A DNA stretch of 64,000 bases from CALDTK01 sp045110575 (GTDB lineage Bacteria > Bacteroidota > Bacteroidia > Chitinophagales > Saprospiraceae), in assembly GCA_045110575.1 (NCBI GenBank), contig JBGCGF010000044.1:27002-91001 (forward strand), read 5' to 3'. The notes under the pieces are model-generated. The model did no database searches. It was not told where the DNA came from and saw only the letters and a program-made list of their open reading frames with translations. The position numbers and the translations under genes are program-made. This document shows positions 16,994-24,561 of this stretch, in pieces (the stretch's first letter is position 1; the number at the start of each line of letters is the position of its first letter).

Positions 16994-17170
16994 GGCCGAT
17001 AGTTACAGCCTTTCCTTGACATGTCGAAGTCATGCTATGAAAACGCTACTTTCGCGCTGCCTTTCAAAAGGATTCGACAGACCTTTTTGACACTTGTTCC
17101 GTTTGTAAGGCAGATTCTTTGTTTTGGCGAAAGCCGCTATGACACTCTTGAATACACACAAATAAATTCT

Positions 17171-18499
17171 ATGCAGATTCTCGTGATGATTGGACAGCTC
17201 ATATTGAGCCTTTCGATCCTAGTCGTCCTCCACGAGTTTGGGCACTTTCTTCCTGCACGCTGGTTTGGCTGTCGCGTAGAAAAGTTCTACCTCTTCTTCG
17301 ATCCTTACTTCTCTCTTTTCAAAAAGAAGATTGGGGATACAGAATGGGGAATCGGATGGCTTCCACTAGGTGGCTATGTGAAGATCAGTGGCATGGTCGA
17401 CGAGAGCATGGACATGGAGGCGCTTGCGGAAGAGCCTAAGGAATGGGAATTTAGAAGTAAGCCAGCTTGGCAGCGACTCATCATCATGCTTGGTGGTGTA
17501 ACCGTCAACTTCATCCTAGGCTTCCTGATTTTCGCTGGAATGCTTTGGTACTGGGGTACTGAAAGACTCCCTACTGAGAATGCGATCTACGGTATCTATG
17601 CAGAGGAGCTTGGTGAGCAGCACGGCCTACGAACGGGTGATCATGTCCTAGCAATCGACACCGTCCAACTGAAAGACTTTGGTGACCGATACGTCAAAGA
17701 AGAGATTCTATTTAGTGCTGCAAGAACCATCACGATTCGTCGCGATGGACAGGAGATGAAAATCCAGCTTCCTGATTCTTTACAGCGTAACCTGACGAAA
17801 GAGGCCTACAAGAGCAAACGACTTTACTCATTGCCTAGACTTGCCGTTGTTGACTCCATTAAGAAAGACACACCAGCAGAATCAAGCGACCTTCAGAAAG
17901 GTGACCGTGTCTTAGCTGTGAATGATGTGCCCGTAAAGTGGCTTCAGGATATGTCTAAGGAGTTCTTGAAGTACAAAGGCGAAACTGTCCGACTTACGCT
18001 AGATAGGAGCGGTCGGACCATTTCAGCACCTGTCACACTAACAGAAGAAGGCCAAATAGGCTTTTGGACGTTTGACGACAAGTACTATGACTTCGTTCAG
18101 CAGGACTACTCAATTTCGGAAGCAATTCCAAAGGGAATTGACCAAGGTCTTACCGCATTAGCCAATCAAGGTCGCGCAGTAAAGCAAATGTTCAACAAGA
18201 ACATTGACGCTAGTGATAGCATCGGTAGTTTCATCACTATCGGCCGTGCTTTCGGAGGTGTCTGGAGCTGGCCACGATTCTGGCAACTTACAGGACTACT
18301 TTCTCTCATTCTGGCTGTCATGAACTTGCTTCCGATTCCAGCATTGGACGGTGGTCATGTCATGTTCTTGCTCTATGAGGTCATCACAGGACGCACACCT
18401 AGCGACAAGTTTCTGCAGGTGGCAACGACGGTAGGTTTCGTCTTGGTTCTTAGCCTAATGGCATTTGCAATCTTTAATGACGTGTCAAAGCTGTTTTAA
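17171..18499 (+). CDS. rseP: Site-2 membrane metalloprotease RseP
   Basis: An intramembrane zinc protease that clears signal peptides and, in other bacteria, releases sigma factors from anti-sigma proteins. I start at the ATG at 17171, which gives the normal N terminus directly in TM1 with the zinc motif HEFGH at residues 21-25; an open frame from 17021 lacks any such basis. The protein is 442 aa with two PDZ domains in the periplasmic loop (around YAEELGEQHGLRTGDHVLAI and VDSIKKDTPAESSDLQKGDR), and the third zinc ligand lies in LLPIPALDGGHVMF. The 5' leader contains a perfect copy of the 14-mer repeat (17121-17134). Confidence 0.95.
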   Translation: MQILVMIGQLILSLSILVVLHEFGHFLPARWFGCRVEKFYLFFDPYFSLFKKKIGDTEWGIGWLPLGGYVKISGMVDESMDMEALAEEPKEWEFRSKPAWQRLIIMLGGVTVNFILGFLIFAGMLWYWGTERLPTENAIYGIYAEELGEQHGLRTGDHVLAIDTVQLKDFGDRYVKEEILFSAARTITIRRDGQEMKIQLPDSLQRNLTKEAYKSKRLYSLPRLAVVDSIKKDTPAESSDLQKGDRVLAVNDVPVKWLQDMSKEFLKYKGETVRLTLDRSGRTISAPVTLTEEGQIGFWTFDDKYYDFVQQDYSISEAIPKGIDQGLTALANQGRAVKQMFNKNIDASDSIGSFITIGRAFGGVWSWPRFWQLTGLLSLILAVMNLLPIPALDGGHVMFLLYEVITGRTPSDKFLQVATTVGFVLVLSLMAFAIFNDVSKLF

Positions 18500-18625
18500 A
18501 GGGTAGACGGAAACGAGGTACAGCTTAAACCTTCTCGTTACCTTCGCGTTTTCGAGAATTATCGGTTCAATGCGAACGAGTCGATAAGTGAATGGCTTAG
18601 CCATTTTCAGGAAAGATCATTTGAC

Positions 18626-19726
18626 ATGAGCAAGAAAGGAAAAGTATTAGTAGCAATGAGTGGTGGAATTGATTCCACTGTAACCGCAATGATCCTACAT
18701 GAGCAGGGTTATGAGGTCATTGGTATTACTATGAAGACGTGGGACTACGCCAATGTTGGAGGCTCACGTAAAGAGACTGGTTGCTGTAGTCTAGATTCTA
18801 TCAATGACGCTCGATCGGTTGCGGTAGATATGGGCTTCCCGCACTATATAGTGGACATCCGTGAAGAATTTGGTGACCATGTCATCGATGACTTCGTAAG
18901 TGAATACATGGCTGGGCGTACACCCAACCCATGCGTTATGTGCAACACCCACATTAAGTGGAGTGCGCTCTTGAAGCGTGCAGATGCAATGGACTGCGAG
19001 TTTATCGCAACAGGTCACTACGCGAAAATTCACGAAGCAAACGGTCGCCGTTTTGTTCGGAAATCAGCGGATGCTAAAAAAGACCAGAGTTATGTACTCT
19101 GGGGTTTGAGTCAGGAATGCCTCGCAAGAAGTCGATTCCCACTTGGCCATATGACCAAGCCAGAGGTTCGTCAACTTGCGTATGATTTCGGCTACGAAGA
19201 ACTGAGCAAGAAGGGCGAAAGCTTTGAAATTTGCTTCGTTCCAGATAATGACTATCGTGGTTTTCTAAAGCGCCGTGTAGACGGACTTGAAGACCGTTTG
19301 GCTGGTGGTCAGTTTATCGGTCAAAACGACGAAGTTCTTGGATTGCACGAAGGATACCCATTCTTCACGATCGGGCAGCGCAAAGGACTTGGTGTGGCTT
19401 TTGGCGAGCCGATGTACGTTACGGACATCTTGCCGGATACCAATCAAATTCGTCTTGGAAGACAAGAAGACCTCATCCGTAATGGAATGGGCGTTGGACA
19501 GCTCAACCTGATGAAGTACGACAAGTTGCCTGACAACTATGAGGCGACCATCAAAGTGCGCTACCAAGACAGCGGAACACTCGCTGAGATCAAGCAAATT
19601 GGCGATAACTATCTTGACGTTAACTTCCTCGCAAACGTTGGAGGAATCGCTCCTGGCCAATCTGCCGTGATTTATGAAGGTGACGACGTAATCGGTGGAG
19701 GTCTCATTACATCTAGTCGTAAATGA
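18626..19726 (+). CDS. mnmA: tRNA-specific 2-thiouridylase
   Basis: Thiolates U34 in the wobble position of tRNAs for Lys, Glu and Gln, with ATP and a sulfur relay. The 366-aa length is typical. The PP-loop SGGIDS lies at residues 12-17, the nucleophile cysteine in NPCVMCN (Cys103), and the persulfide-forming cysteine in EICFVPDN (Cys203), as expected for an active enzyme. A TACCTTCG box near 18539 could be its -7 element. The stop codon overlaps the ATG of the next gene (ATGA at 19723-19726), so the mnmA, lipoprotein and rimM genes are probably translated as one coupled operon. Confidence 0.96.
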   Translation: MSKKGKVLVAMSGGIDSTVTAMILHEQGYEVIGITMKTWDYANVGGSRKETGCCSLDSINDARSVAVDMGFPHYIVDIREEFGDHVIDDFVSEYMAGRTPNPCVMCNTHIKWSALLKRADAMDCEFIATGHYAKIHEANGRRFVRKSADAKKDQSYVLWGLSQECLARSRFPLGHMTKPEVRQLAYDFGYEELSKKGESFEICFVPDNDYRGFLKRRVDGLEDRLAGGQFIGQNDEVLGLHEGYPFFTIGQRKGLGVAFGEPMYVTDILPDTNQIRLGRQEDLIRNGMGVGQLNLMKYDKLPDNYEATIKVRYQDSGTLAEIKQIGDNYLDVNFLANVGGIAPGQSAVIYEGDDVIGGGLITSSRK

Positions 19727-20463
19727 TACATCAAATTCAAAAGTGGTCTTTATTTCTGTGCGCACTAAGTACGCTTTTGGTGTCGTGTGATCCAGAACCA
19801 GACCCTTTCGAAGCTACTGGTGATGAAAGCTATTTCAGCCCAGCAGGTACGGATCCTATTCGGTACCAAGTAGATAGTGTGATCTATGATCCAAGTCTAG
19901 CAGGTACAGATCGGATTGCCACAAGTTCAGTTTGGTCGCTTTCTCCGATAGCAGAAACTACTGATAGTAAGCCGTTTTATGTAACCGTTGACAACCTAGA
20001 TAGTGCGGCAACTCCTGTTCAGCGTTACATCTGGGATTTCCAGACGAATGGTGTACTTGGTGGACGGCATATCAATCAACTGGACGGGTACAGCTACGTC
20101 TCATTGGTAACACCGTTTACTAGTCAGTCTACCTGGGATGCCCTCCAAATGAGCGACCCTAGCCTAGTCATTACGGTTGCAGGCGATCCTTTGGAAATCC
20201 ACAAGGATTGGTCAATTGCTCGAATTGATAGCATTGGACCATACACCTTACCAGATGGTAGTAATGTAGATGCTGTTTTCGTCATTCTGACAGCGTCTGA
20301 AAACGCAATCGAACTCAGAGAATTCAAAGAAATCTACGGCAAAGGCTATGGACTCCTTGAACGAAGTCAGCGGATGCTCGATACACAGCAAAGTGGATCG
20401 ACAGACCCTTGGGAAGAAAAAGCCGAAAACGGCTTTACGGTAGAAATGAAGAGACTATTCTAA
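19723..20463 (+). CDS. Lipoprotein of unknown function between mnmA and rimM
   Basis: A 246-aa protein with a clear lipobox (LLVSC, about Cys22), so probably an outer-membrane lipoprotein. The mature part begins DPEPDPFEATGD and is beta-rich, with WDFQTNGVLGG and repeated SLVTPF/LVITVAGDPL strands. I do not recognise a family. It overlaps mnmA by 4 bp at its start and rimM by 1 bp at its end (TAATG), a tight arrangement that suggests coordinated translation with two RNA-modification and ribosome-assembly genes. A functional link is inference; hitch-hiking on the operon is equally possible. Confidence 0.8.
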   Translation: MIHQIQKWSLFLCALSTLLVSCDPEPDPFEATGDESYFSPAGTDPIRYQVDSVIYDPSLAGTDRIATSSVWSLSPIAETTDSKPFYVTVDNLDSAATPVQRYIWDFQTNGVLGGRHINQLDGYSYVSLVTPFTSQSTWDALQMSDPSLVITVAGDPLEIHKDWSIARIDSIGPYTLPDGSNVDAVFVILTASENAIELREFKEIYGKGYGLLERSQRMLDTQQSGSTDPWEEKAENGFTVEMKRLF

Positions 20464-20984
20464 TGGAAACACTAATCGAAGTAGGAAGTATCCGCAAAAC
20501 ACACGGATATGGTGGTGAGGTAAAACTCGTCGTCGTTGAAGGATATGGAATCGACATTAAAAAGGCAGAATTCCTTTTCATTGGAAGAGTGCCAGAAAAA
20601 GCGATCCCTTACGAACTAGATAGATTGCGTGGTGCCGATTGGATTGCAAAATTAGTTGGACTAGACTCTAAAGAGGAAGCAGCGGACCTAAGAGGTCAAA
20701 GCCTGTATCTTCGGGAAGACGAAGTCACTCAAGAAATTATCGTGGAAAAGAAAGCAGCAGAAGAGGTATCGCAGAAATTTGCGGGCTATGCCTTGATCGA
20801 TGAGCAACTCGGTGAGATTGCTGTGATCGAAGAGGTCGTCAGCTATCCTCAGCAGGAGTTAGCAAAGCTTACCTACAACGGCCAAGAGGTACTTGTACCG
20901 CTTAATCCTGCGCTAATAACGGGTGTTGATTTCACCAAGAAGATCGTATTCACGAATCTTCCAGAAGGGTTGTTAGACCTATAG
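20463..20984 (+). CDS. rimM: Ribosome maturation factor RimM
   Basis: Assists assembly of the 30S head by binding S19. The ATG at 20463, sharing its A with the previous TAA stop, gives a 173-aa protein of normal size; an open frame starting at 20409 would add 18 residues from the neighbour. The N-terminal RimM domain shows the expected IEVGSIRKTHGYGGEVKLVV, and the C-terminal PRC-barrel runs from FAGYALIDEQLGEI to VPLNPALITGVD. The frequent partner trmD is not adjacent; the next gene runs in the opposite direction 12 bp away. Confidence 0.93.
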   Translation: METLIEVGSIRKTHGYGGEVKLVVVEGYGIDIKKAEFLFIGRVPEKAIPYELDRLRGADWIAKLVGLDSKEEAADLRGQSLYLREDEVTQEIIVEKKAAEEVSQKFAGYALIDEQLGEIAVIEEVVSYPQQELAKLTYNGQEVLVPLNPALITGVDFTKKIVFTNLPEGLLDL

Positions 20985-20996
20985 AGAATTCGAACT

Positions 20997-21947
20997 CTAA
21001 TTCTTCTCGTAAAAGAACACTTCCACCGTCCTAGGCTGGACTGTGACTTGGCGCACGAGTAATGGCCTGCGCTCTAAAACCACGGGCAGCAAGGCAGAAG
21101 GCTCGGCCTTGGCTTCATCGATTGAAACGACAGCTGTAAAATCATTTGCATTGATCGTTTCATAATCATGCAAGCCTACTGCGACCTTAATCAATACCTG
21201 CTTAGGAAAGACGCTCACGCTATCCAAGCTTGAAGCTCCACGGATTCGTATTGGGACGTAGACACTTTTCTCAGTGAACTGCTGGCTTTCGATATGAACG
21301 CTTACCGATTGAGGAACCACATTGACCGAAGGTGAGATTGCCTCTTCAACCAAGGTTGAGATCTTAAGAGTATCCTCCACTTCAGCTACAACAAGGCTGT
21401 CAGTGAGCCAAAAGGAAATTGAATCAATGATCGAGAAAGGCCCTGAGATGAAGACCGAATCAGGTTCGAGTCTAGGAACTTTACTGGATTGAAACCCTCG
21501 GGCATAACTTATCCTCGAGCGAAGCACCAAGGGAACCTGCTTGGAAGCAACGCGCTCCATTTGGATGACGATTCGCTCGTTGGTGATCGGGTTAACATCT
21601 AAGCCTTCATCTTGAAACGCACTTGCGACTTCATTTCGAATGGAAATGATACCATCTGCATTCTCGCGTAGCTCTAGGCTATCGATCGTAATCATGCGCT
21701 CACGGGTACTCAGGCTTTGATTGAACAACTCCCAACCTGTTGCACGAACCCGTGCTTCCAGTGAGTTAGGTGGCGTTTGCGCAAACGCAACACCCCTGGG
21801 CAGCTCGTAGCTAATCCCAATCGTCTCGATCGTATCGTAATCCTTCGATAGTTTTATCGCCATCCAAAATACAACCGATGCGAGTACACACATCGAGATC
21901 GTGAAGCGACGACTTCGCTCTAACTTACTCGCTTTCGGCCTCGCCAT
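20997..21947 (-). CDS. YbbR-domain (CdaR-like) membrane protein
   Basis: A 316-aa protein with one N-terminal membrane helix (residues about 15-33) and a periplasmic part built from YbbR-like beta domains; repeat signatures include VRATGWELFNQSL, ISYARGFQSSKVPRLEPDSV and VRIRGASSLDSVSVFPKQV. In Firmicutes the related CdaR regulates a diadenylate cyclase, but no dacA partner is seen here, so that role should not be assumed. It overlaps yajC by 23 bp and lies in the usual Bacteroidota order DUF1573, yajC, ybbR, which points to envelope or protein-export housekeeping. Confidence 0.8.
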   Translation of the reverse strand: MARPKASKLERSRRFTISMCVLASVVFWMAIKLSKDYDTIETIGISYELPRGVAFAQTPPNSLEARVRATGWELFNQSLSTRERMITIDSLELRENADGIISIRNEVASAFQDEGLDVNPITNERIVIQMERVASKQVPLVLRSRISYARGFQSSKVPRLEPDSVFISGPFSIIDSISFWLTDSLVVAEVEDTLKISTLVEEAISPSVNVVPQSVSVHIESQQFTEKSVYVPIRIRGASSLDSVSVFPKQVLIKVAVGLHDYETINANDFTAVVSIDEAKAEPSALLPVVLERRPLLVRQVTVQPRTVEVFFYEKN

Positions 21948-22254
21948 ACTTTGCTACGGTGAGGTCATGACTAATTGATCCAGGAGTAAAGTCGAGGTAA
22001 GTGTTCTTACCTACTTCTAGTGTTACGCTACCTGCTTCCTTGTCGATCTTACTGACACGGCCCATGATACCAGCACTGGTAATGACGTTGTCTCCCTTCT
22101 TAACGGCATCCTGAAAAGCAGTTTGCTTTTTCTGACGCTGTGCTTGAGGTCTGATCAAAAAGAAATAGAAGATGGCGAGCATAAGACCTAGCATTACTGG
22201 TGTAGTCATGCTTGGGCTAAGTTCCAACTGGAGAAAGAGTGCTTGTAGTTCCAT
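21925..22254 (-). CDS. yajC: Preprotein translocase accessory subunit YajC
   Basis: A 109-aa partner of SecDF in protein export. One membrane helix (TPVMLGLMLAIFYFFLIRP, residues about 18-36) is followed by the family signature QAQRQKKQTAFQDAVKKGD and the small beta domain VITSAGIMGRVSKIDKE. It sits 3 bp after the DUF1573 gene and overlaps ybbR by 23 bp, so the three form one operon. Confidence 0.95.
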   Translation of the reverse strand: MELQALFLQLELSPSMTTPVMLGLMLAIFYFFLIRPQAQRQKKQTAFQDAVKKGDNVITSAGIMGRVSKIDKEAGSVTLEVGKNTYLDFTPGSISHDLTVAKYGEAESE

Positions 22255-22257
22255 GTG

Positions 22258-22758
22258 TTAGTTTCGCTTGTCGACAATCCCAATAAGACTAATAGTAGTC
22301 TGGCTTGGGTACGTGTTCGCGGTCAAGGTTACAGGTTTTTTCTGGGGTCCAGACTTATTATCTGTGTTGAAGACCACTTTCACGCTTGAAGTGTCTCCTG
22401 GAGCAATAGGAGTCCGCGGAAATTCCGGGACAGTGCAGCCACAGGTACTGCTACCTCTTGTTATAACAAGCGGCTGTTTCCCAGTGTTTTTAAAGCTAAA
22501 ACGATGAGATACAATTGCACCTTCATCGACAGCTCCAAAGTTAAATGAGCTTTCGCTAAAACGAATTTTAGGCAAATCCATCGTATCTACGGTACCGTCA
22601 CCACTTACGGGGAACTTGATGATTCCACCTCCCTGAGCCTCAGCTATAGTTGATGAAGGAACGGTTGGCTCGTTGCTAGCGCCGCATGCGGCCAACAAAA
22701 ACAACGAGACGTAAAAGAGAAAGCCTAGCTTTCCACCTGAAAAATTGAACTTGTTCAC
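22258..22758 (-). CDS. DUF1573 lipoprotein
   Basis: A 166-aa lipoprotein, first gene of the DUF1573-yajC-ybbR operon. A GTG at 22758 gives a signal peptide with lipobox LLAAC (Cys25); a TTG at 22776 is the only other upstream option. The DUF1573 immunoglobulin-like domain is shown by FNFGAVDEGAIVSHRFSFKN, TRGSSTCGCTVPEFPRTPI and the strand VKVVFNTDNKSGPQ. The family is common in Bacteroidota envelopes but has no settled function. Its GTG start lies 1 bp from the ATG of the divergent aroK, so the two genes share almost no intergenic space. Confidence 0.8.
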   Translation of the reverse strand: MNKFNFSGGKLGFLFYVSLFLLAACGASNEPTVPSSTIAEAQGGGIIKFPVSGDGTVDTMDLPKIRFSESSFNFGAVDEGAIVSHRFSFKNTGKQPLVITRGSSTCGCTVPEFPRTPIAPGDTSSVKVVFNTDNKSGPQKKPVTLTANTYPSQTTISLIGIVDKRN

Positions 22759-22759
22759 G

Positions 22760-23302
22760 ATGGCAAATGTACACAATCAACCGTCCCGTATCTTCCTTGT
22801 AGGCATGATGGGTTCCGGAAAAACAACCATCGGTCGTGGGATAGCCGAAGTGCTCGGTCGGCCTTTTGTAGATCTTGACGATGCCATCGAAAAGCGAACC
22901 AATCGCACCATCAATGACATCTTCGAAAACTCTGGAGAATTCCACTTTCGAACCTGCGAGGCGCAAGTACTCCGTGATCTCCCTCGGAAATTCCCGAACG
23001 CGGTCATCGCAACAGGAGGTGGCACCCCACTCCATTTCAACAACATGGACTTCCTCAACGACAACGGGCTCACTATCTTCCTAGATATTGATATCCAGAT
23101 GCTTGTAGAGCGACTTGCCGACCAACGAGAAGCTAGACCACTCTTGCGCAGAGACGATTGGGAAACCTTCCTTACCGGACTCGCAGAACAGCGTAAAACA
23201 GCTTATGAGCGCGCCCAAGTAAGCCTTGAGGTTAGCTCTAATGATCCTGGCGTTGCAATCGACAACATCATCGCACAGCTACCTCAGGTCGTTGGACATT
23301 AA
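22760..23302 (+). CDS. aroK: Shikimate kinase
   Basis: Phosphorylates shikimate at C3 in aromatic amino acid synthesis. The ATG at 22760 gives 180 residues with the P-loop GMMGSGKT at residues 15-22, the DLDDAIEKR shikimate-binding segment, RTCEAQVLRDL, the second glycine motif VIATGGGTP, and the lid with RPLLR. An upstream TTG at 22745 is less likely. The promoter must lie inside the DUF1573 reading frame, because the divergent start codons are one base apart. Other aro genes are not nearby. Confidence 0.95.
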   Translation: MANVHNQPSRIFLVGMMGSGKTTIGRGIAEVLGRPFVDLDDAIEKRTNRTINDIFENSGEFHFRTCEAQVLRDLPRKFPNAVIATGGGTPLHFNNMDFLNDNGLTIFLDIDIQMLVERLADQREARPLLRRDDWETFLTGLAEQRKTAYERAQVSLEVSSNDPGVAIDNIIAQLPQVVGH

Positions 23303-23310
23303 GCGCGTGT

Positions 23311-23925
23311 TTAAGGCTTAGCGTACCCCAGTTTCTTGAAGTGCTCTACCTCGTGGTAGTCATACAAACCACTGACGACAAGACCTTCAAGCGCTTTCCA
23401 ATCCACGGTGTCTTTCCCGAATTCGGCTAACGCCGGCAGTCGCAATTCCTTGACAGCTCCGACTACAAAGATGGTATCGTTGGCAGCGATGAAGTGCTCC
23501 TCTTTAAATTCAAGAAGCATGCTTATGCTCGCCTCTTTCACATATGGGGCCGCTTCGCTGCTTGCCAAAGGTGTTAAGCCAACCGCCTCGAACTCACTCG
23601 TCTCTGAAGGGTAACTCGCACTCGTTTGGTGCGCAGCTGCCAAGGTTGAGCTTGGAATGTGGTTGATCGTATAAAAGCCCGTTGCCTTCATGTTTTCATA
23701 GGTATCACGCTCCACAGTCAAGGGACGAAAGACCATTCCAACCAGTGGCGGTCGAGCGCCCACGTGTGTAATCGAGCTAAACACAGCCAGGTTATGAATG
23801 CCTTCTTTACTCTGGGTGCCCACCAAGACAGGCGAGCGTAATCCCTCGAGTTGATTAAACCAAGCTGCAAATGCCCGACGAGGATATTCCGCCCATTCGG
23901 CTGGAGAAACTAGTTTGTGGCCCAT
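23311..23925 (-). CDS. Flavin reductase-like (FMN-binding split barrel) protein
   Basis: A 204-aa protein of the flavin reductase/DIM6-NTAB family, which binds FMN in a split barrel. The ATG at 23925-23923 is chosen; an upstream TTG-type extension would overlap the divergent gene further. Motifs: RSPVLVGTQSKEGIHNLAVFSS, the PPLVGMVFRPLTVERDTYENM loop that contacts flavin, and GFYTINHIPSSTLAAAHQTSA. Substrate and partner oxygenase are unknown. Its start codon shares the bases CATG with the start of the divergent DUF429 gene (23923-23926). Confidence 0.85.
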   Translation of the reverse strand: MGHKLVSPAEWAEYPRRAFAAWFNQLEGLRSPVLVGTQSKEGIHNLAVFSSITHVGARPPLVGMVFRPLTVERDTYENMKATGFYTINHIPSSTLAAAHQTSASYPSETSEFEAVGLTPLASSEAAPYVKEASISMLLEFKEEHFIAANDTIFVVGAVKELRLPALAEFGKDTVDWKALEGLVVSGLYDYHEVEHFKKLGYAKP

Positions 23926-24526
23926 GGCGGAAAGATATGGTTTGGATACTCCAATTGTAGGCATCGATTACGGAAGTAAGCTTGCAGGAACTACAGTGTT
24001 GGCAATTGCATTCGAAGGCAAGATTCGCATTGAACAATCCCTTAAAAAGAAAGATGCCGACAAGTTTATCGTAGATACACTCTCCGCTCTTCCTCCAGGA
24101 AAGGTCGGGCTCGATGCACCGCTCACGCTACCAGGGGTTTATAGCAACTCTGAGGACTACAGCGACTACTTCTATCGGGCCTGCGACCGCGAACTGAAAG
24201 CAATGTCGCCCATGTTTCTGGGTGGGCTTACAGCTCGTGCAATGCGATTAACAAGTCAACTTAAAAAACTAGGCTGGGAGGTTGGCGAGGTCTACCCTGC
24301 CGCTCTTGCTAAGGCTCTTCCCCTTTCAGCTTACGCCAAAACCGAAGCTTCCTCCATTCCTGAAGTGCACCTAGAGCTCACTTCCTTATTGAGTCCACTA
24401 GGAAAATTACCAGAGCTTTTGAATTACCACCAAGTAGATGGCGCAGTCGCATTACTTGCAGCGTACCGAAACGCAACGGAATCAGGAAAAAGCATCGGTG
24501 ACGCTGAAGGACTAATCTGGATCTAG
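23924..24526 (+). CDS. DUF429 protein (predicted RNase H-fold)
   Basis: A 200-aa protein of the DUF429 family, predicted to adopt an RNase H-like nuclease fold. The signature IVGIDYGSKLAGTTV near the N terminus carries the first acidic residue, GKVGLDAPLTLPG the second, and CDRELKAM, GLTARAMRLT and VGEVYPAALAKAL follow, ending with VDGAVALLAAY. Biochemical activity is not established for the family. The start overlaps that of the divergent flavin reductase; a later start would cut into the first strand. A copy of the 14-mer repeat (24329) encodes AYAKT here. Confidence 0.8.
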   Translation: MAERYGLDTPIVGIDYGSKLAGTTVLAIAFEGKIRIEQSLKKKDADKFIVDTLSALPPGKVGLDAPLTLPGVYSNSEDYSDYFYRACDRELKAMSPMFLGGLTARAMRLTSQLKKLGWEVGEVYPAALAKALPLSAYAKTEASSIPEVHLELTSLLSPLGKLPELLNYHQVDGAVALLAAYRNATESGKSIGDAEGLIWI

Positions 24527-24561
24527 AGTCTGTATAAAAATCCTAATACAGCCTCTACATA

